From Metallyticus violacea (Eukaryota > Arthropoda > Insecta > Mantodea > Metallyticidae): a DNA stretch of 64,000 bases. Position 1 is the stretch's first letter. The number at the start of each line of letters is the position of its first letter. Below the pieces are notes generated by a model. The model was not told the DNA's origin and ran no database searches. It saw only the letters and a list, made by a program, of their open reading frames with translations. The position numbers were made by a program, and so were the translations under genes. The DNA lies in NCBI GenBank assembly GCA_030762175.1, contig CM060830.1, positions 47,126,501 through 47,190,500 on the forward strand, given 5' to 3'. This document shows positions 58,993-64,000 of this stretch, one piece after another.

Positions 58993-60415
58993 TCCTGTTT
59001 ATTTTCATTTTAATGCATCATTTGCAAGGTTGGAAGCGTCAGGCGAAGCGGTGGCTTGCGCTCAGGAAAAGTTCTCGTCTTAGCGTCTGGTAGGAACTCC
59101 TCGAGTGAGACCTTGAGAGAACCGGGGGTGGTTCTTGAGGGCCCACCGCCTACACGCGTGCATCGTCGTGTTTCAAAATCAAGAAAAACTTAATTGATAT
59201 CGTCATTGAGTGAATATTTATTAGTATTCTTCTTATTATTAAATAAATTCAAGTTTAGTTCGATATTGTCTATTTTAGTTACCTACTGCTAGTTATAAAA
59301 CGCATGTACATTATCTGTATTATGAAATATATACATTAATTGGTTCAACTGTTTCTTTTAACTATATAAGCTCTCCCTAATCTAACTGTATTTTATATCC
59401 AGTATATAATATGATCGATATTGTAATCCTATTTCCTGGAGAAATTATCTCAGAATTTTGTCATATTTTCATGTTTCTTTACACACCATACTTGTATTTT
59501 CAAAGTTATAGTTCAATGGTCTTAATGCATTCCACAGCATCATGTGGTAAATGTCACTTATTATATATTTGCCTATTGCCATTCTTATGTTTTCTATTGG
59601 CATGTGGTGTCTGAAGACTTGCTGTCATAATTTGAACTTGTTGTCATAAACATAACACAGTTGTTTGATAGATGTCAATCTACTCTACAAGCAGTAGTAG
59701 CAATGAAATGTTGTGTCGACAGCAGAATTACTGATGATATTTTGGCAGGGAGCGGTCAATTCTGAATGCCCATTTTCAGGTAGGATGAATTGGGCTATTT
59801 ATTAATTTCCAAAGATAACCGTACCTTATTTCGTTTTAAGGAAAGCTTGAGCTATAGTTTAACATCCTGTTACAAAATAATACATCAACTAGTGAATGGG
59901 TTTAATTTAAATAGCAATATTAAGGTGTCCGATAAAATTATACCGCTTAATATGATGAAGGTCACAACTGAAGATAAGAGACGCTCTTTCTTCTGGTTTG
60001 GGAGATGTTTGAACACTGTACATTATAACGTTAAACTGAACATAAATTATTATCACAACACACTAGTATCTTTATATCTGAATGTTTTAAGAGCCATATC
60101 ATAAATGGTTAAAGCATGCGACTATTAAGCATTGGTTGGTTAGAGTGACATCGTCCTTCCTTGCTCTACATCTTAGCCTTTACTGCTACGATACCTTTGA
60201 GTTGGTTCTGGACATTGAGGGAATAAATCGATTTCGAAAAAGTTTTCACAGTCATCATATTGTGGCTGGTTGTGCTTCTATCATTCCTCTCCATTTAATT
60301 GGTTAGGGCATTGACCTCCAGCTTATTTGACCCGAGTAGGGGAGAATTTGCCAAACCAAAATGGTTCGGTAAAAATAAGTACATTTTATTCATGTACATC
60401 ACTTCATCATATCTA
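58993..60415. other. No gene recognised
   Basis: 59,035-59,175 is GC-richer (gaaccgggggtggttcttga near 59,121) with no match in the window. The rest is AT-rich. A 104-codon frame at 59,790-60,101 has no recognisable motif. Near 60,296-60,350 a faint tRNA-like string (aattggttagggcattgacc) is present. Confidence 0.4.
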
Positions 60416-61186
60416 CAGGCTATGACAAACAGTATGTCAAAACTTTGGAAAAACACTCCTCATATATACAGAGTATAAAAATAAAATATGAACATAGGTG
60501 CGGATTACTTAATTACCTTATTATATCCCTTATTGTACACCTGTCTACATTGCAGGATATTAAAAAAAAAAAAAAAAAAAAACATAGCTGTGGGAGACTG
60601 AAAATCATATGAAATGTTCAAAATGTCACCCTTCAGAACGAACACATCCATTGCATGGACTCCCTGATGTATTTATTCCTGGAGTGTCTCGTATTGTCTG
60701 CAGAATACGAGCATGAAGACTCTCTACACCTTGGCTAATTCATAGACCCTATGAGCACCTGCCAACTCCGTATTTGAATACCTCATTTTAATCTATCTGA
60801 AACGAGGTTCGTAAACACACAGACCTGACACTACATGCTCGGTGTTACGTCAAGCAATGAAGTCAGTAGCATCACGAGCAGATCACGTAGTACAGAACCT
60901 AGGAACAAAGAGTAGTTACAACATCTCCACCCCATTTAACCAGAAGTAATAACAATTGTTTACCTGCTTTACATATTAAGTAACATCTCTGATGTGGAGT
61001 TATTGACACAGGACAGCTATACTGGCGTTCTAGCTTGCACTCACACCGTGTAAGCGCGATTATATACAAAGAGCTCTAACAAGAAAATACAGCTTTTCCG
61101 AAACCGTGTTCACATAACATATTTTCATCCTCTATATGCAAGGAATGTTTTCCCAAAGTTTTGACACACATTTTTGTTACATCCTA
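60416..61186 (-). mobile_element. 771 bp TIR element, internally deleted Tc1/mariner-like
   Basis: The plus-strand left end has tatgtcaaaactttggaaaa then acactcctcatatatacaga. The reverse complement of the right end has gtgtgtcaaaactttgggaa then aacattccttgcatatagag. These are imperfect terminal inverted repeats of about 55-60 bp. TA lies just outside both ends (60,414-60,415 and 61,187-61,188). Inside, on the minus strand at about 60,600-60,730, LHARILQTIRDTPGI, then CVRSEG, a stop and HFEHFI, match the extreme C-terminus of arthropod Tc1/mariner-like transposases. No catalytic domain is present, so this is a non-autonomous deletion derivative. A 21 bp A-run lies at about 60,560-60,581. Confidence 0.75.
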
Positions 61187-62929
61187 TATATATATATTTT
61201 CAAGTTTTAATTGAGCACCAGTTTGTGTAATATTTTTATGTGTTATTAATTGCTATTTTGATTGTATTGGTCTTCTCGCGATATCTGTAGATTGTACACT
61301 TAATACTATAGGTGTAGTCTGTATGGATGAATGAACAGAAATGAATTAAAATGTACAAGGTAAATGTATATCGTTGACATAATATCTGACTCTAAAAGAC
61401 TGAAATAGAAGGTTCATAAATTTTATATTTAGCGATAATGGCAAGAAGTTTTCTTTAAAATGCTGAGTTTTCCAAAAAAACGGGATAATAGATGGTTGGT
61501 TAAAACACGATAGTATCCCATTTCGACTCACTCGATTCTGTTATTTATACAATTCACCAATTTATTATTTTTAATTGTAATTTTTTTATTTAGTACCTAA
61601 GGTAGCTCAAAGAATTCTTCGGCTTGCAGTATATCTCCCAAAGACATTTAGAAAACCGTTCAAGGCAACGGAAGTGTAATCTAAACGCTAGAAATCATGC
61701 AAAGCAACGGTAATATCTTCTCCACCTTATAAACAACTGATACAGCTATTATGATCAAGGAAAGCAAACTCCCAAATTCACTGAAATTATCAAGTATAAA
61801 AAATCGTCGAGGAAAGTGGTAAAAACCCAAACAGGACGCTTTTAACTTCGAATTCAGCCCCCATACACAGCAACTCAAAGAAAACAATGGAACTGCGTCG
61901 TGTGTTTGCTGAAATTATTTATTTTACAAATCAAAATTGCAAGAAGGGTGACTTAAGTGCTCTAAATGTGAAGGGTGGGCTCATAAAAGCTGCAGTAATA
62001 TAAACAAGTTTTAATGTGTTTTTTCTAGACTATGTTGGATCTTAAGCATTCAATTTAATATGTTGCAAAATAGAAACTTGCTATTTTTCGTAATATGTGA
62101 AATTTATTACATACTATCTTGATTTTCTTTATTGTTTTGAAATATAACAATTTTCAGTATGCTTCCATTGTAAAATTACATACTCGCATATCCTGTTTTA
62201 TCTCCAGTCGCGGACGAAACAGCGTAATTGACAATTTTTAAGAAAATCGCTATAACATTAGTACAAATTATTTTAATATTCATTTAAGCACAATACTTAA
62301 TGATACTAAACACAAAATAAAAGCTTTTTCTTGCACATTTTCTTAAAAAAAATAATTTTGGGTTGAGATTTTCGTTTTACTAAACTCTCCCCTATGCAAG
62401 TAATTTTGTCTTTTGTTACATTTTAAAAATTGAGAAGTATTAATTTAATTGGGTTATAAAATTAATTCCTGAAATTACATTGAGGTCAGGCACTAGTTAG
62501 AATCGTATTATGACGTTCAAATAATTATATTGCTATTTATTTAAGAAAGTATGGTGATTTTATCATTACTCAAGTCCAATGAGCAAAGCTTTCCCATTCA
62601 AATGTTTTCCTTGTGCTTTCAGAGTTCCTTTGTTGATTTTTGTTGCAGTAGTTTGTTTTATGTTCCTAAAATGAATACAAGGCATACTTTTGTAAACTGT
62701 TTTGCTTTTATTGTCACACTGGACAGTCGGAGTTTTCCATGTCCACATTCTGCGGGTTTCCTTACTCCAGTACGCTTCAGATATTAGCGGGAGGGTGCGG
62801 ACAAGAGAACGAGTATGTCAGACTTTTACTAGCAAAGTAATCTTGGTCAGTTGCACTACATACACACTTCGTTATATATCGCGTGACTTGTGTCAATTTT
62901 GCTGTTCTTATTGCATTATTTTGTTCTTA
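61187..62929. other. No gene recognised
   Basis: AT-rich DNA. Short frames at 62,551-62,784 (plus) and 62,702-62,929 (plus) carry no recognised motif. Confidence 0.4.
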
Positions 62930-63260
62930 TAGCCTTTTTCAGCCCCATATAGGCCTTTGCTTACCTCGACGACCGCTGCGTCCTCTACCTCCGTCACATG
63001 ATATCATAGATAGAGTGCAGTATTGCAGGGGGATATGTGATCAGCATACCGCATCCCACCGAATCGCTTTATCGCGGCTTACTAGGTCGAAGATCGCCAC
63101 CTCTCCATCAGGCAGCTTCCCAATTGTCCACACGAGGTTGGGCGGACCCCGTTCCAGACTTCCCTCACTTTGAAAAATGCCTAAGTAGGTACCGGGGATC
63201 CAACCCGGGCCTCCCGGCCCTCAGTCAGCAACACTAACCACTAGACCAAGGAGGTGGACC
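62930..63260 (-). mobile_element. SINE-C, tRNA-derived, near full length
   Basis: Minus strand. The head is ggtccacctccttggtctag, tggttagtgttgctgactg (A box) and ccgggttggatccccggta (B box). The body includes gggaagctgcctgatggag and atcacatatccccctgcaat, and the 3' part includes gcctatatggggctgaaaaa. GC-richer than its surroundings. A single copy in the window, recognised by its tRNA-like head. Its body shares nothing obvious with SINE-A or SINE-B. Confidence 0.7.
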
Positions 63261-63330
63261 TTGTTTATATTACAGTATTAAATAATTACCTGTAATCAAT
63301 TTTTCAAAGCATTTACTGATTTGTTTTAGA

Positions 63331-63598
63331 TACGGACGCTCTTTAACATCTCAGGTCACCAGCGTCCCATTCAATTCAGGGCATGAAACGGCAGACAAAT
63401 TTTGCTCAGAGGCCTCTTCTTTCAGGTTTGAGGTTATTTTACATGCCGTAAATCTACGACACGGGATCCACGGCTTTATTTCCCTTCTAATGGAAGCCAT
63501 ATTTTACTCCTGAAAAAATCCATCGACCCTAGCCGGGATTGAACCCGCGATCTTGGGTCTAGGAGGCAAGTATAATTACCACTAGACTACCCTGACGG
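63331..63598 (-). mobile_element. SINE-A, near full length
   Basis: 3' end tacggacgctctttaacatc, body (gcatgaaacggcagac, tttgctcagaggcctcttct) and head with B box gggattgaacccg and A-box side taattaccactagactaccc. A small deletion near 63,497 (catattttactcc) removes the taggatttttacg core seen in other copies. TSD uncertain. Confidence 0.9.
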
Positions 63599-63849
63599 AT
63601 CTTTTTGAAAGTAAACACCGTTATAGAAATGAATGCAAAAATGTTTACAATGTTTGTAGCCATTTTCTGGAATATTTTGTAAGATTCTAGGACAGATATT
63701 GAAAATATTCACGTAGGCTGACTGTCCTTATTTAAGTTTTGTACACTGTAGTACAGAGACAAGCAAGAGAGAACGGATATACAGACATACAGTTAAGCAT
63801 AGTGGTAGAAGAACGGGAGGTATGAAATATAATTTCGCAAAGGCATTCT

Positions 63850-64000
63850 TCCCTAAGTTTAGTTTCCAGCATTTTCTCAGTTCTAATCAATGAAAATCGT
63901 CGGGAAAGTAAAATTAGATCTCCAAAATTTCTTTCTCAATTGAAAAATTCAATTCATGTATAATCAACCTGTGATGTCTCAGTAGTGAAAACGGACGTTT
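63850..64000 (+). mobile_element. SINE-B, diverged, cut by window end
   Basis: The terminal part cctgtgatgtctcagtagtg then aaaacggacgttt is the SINE-B 3' end. Upstream, gcattttctcagttctaatc at about 63,869 is a weak match to the body. The head is not recognisable. Confidence 0.65.

Noticed and set aside
60296..60350. Faint tRNA-like string (aattggttagggcattgacc)
   Set aside because: No convincing B box or stems. Kept only as a note.
63299..63612. TSD for the last SINE-A (tttttcaaag / tttttgaaag)
   Set aside because: The left copy is about 20 bp from the SINE end and the string is low complexity, so it was not claimed.

Overview
This is repeat-rich, AT-rich eukaryotic intergenic DNA, most probably from an arthropod with a large genome. 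An insect is my best guess and a spider or other arthropod is possible. The basis is the mix of tRNA-derived SINEs, decayed non-LTR retrotransposons (LINEs), many mariner/Tc1-type transposase relics, a hAT-like element with typical terminal repeats, trinucleotide microsatellites, and no operon-like or densely coding region. I found no convincing host protein-coding gene, rRNA gene, functional tRNA gene or CRISPR array. The longest open frames are about 140 codons, and most are microsatellite read-through, antisense shadows or transposon fragments.

Layout. 1-5 kb: LINE 3' fragment, a SINE-A with perfect target-site duplications (TSDs), SINE-B and SINE-A fragments. 5-10.8 kb: full SINE-B, a divergent pair of tRNA-like heads, a mariner transposase start, two further SINE-like units, SINE-A and SINE-B. 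11.3-12.9 kb: two full SINE-A copies around an RTE-like LINE scrap. 14-15.6 kb: facing AAT/ATT arrays and a LINE endonuclease fragment. 19.1-20.1 kb: LINE on the minus strand ending in a trinucleotide tail. 22.95-27.56 kb: two copies of one LINE family in inverted orientation, the plus copy with reverse transcriptase and C-terminal zinc-knuckle remains. 29-35 kb: sparse relics. 41.2-42.4 kb: a whole mariner with terminal inverted repeats (TIRs) and TA duplications. 44-47.3 kb: mariner relic with a nested SINE-B, an acidic ORF repeat, and a 2.1 kb hAT-like element. 48.6-50 kb: mariner relic with a nested SINE-A. 50.7-55.3 kb: further mariner/Tc1-like pieces. 58-64 kb: SINE-A, SINE-B, SINE-D, a 771 bp TIR element, SINE-C, SINE-A and a SINE-B at the edge. 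Summing my own intervals, roughly a quarter to a third of the window is recognisable mobile DNA.

The pieces do not form a working pathway. The SINEs would depend on a LINE's enzymes for copying. Every LINE and DNA-transposon coding region here looks dead: frameshifts, stops, an altered RT catalytic triplet, lost zinc ligands, net deletions. The most useful observations are four or more SINE families with distinct tRNA-like heads, SINEs nested in mariners, LINE copies that end in (TAC)n/(TGC)n arrays, a 771 bp element with long TIRs, a hAT-like element, and a duplicated acidic ORF fragment of unknown origin. I did not find a convincing undescribed biological system.
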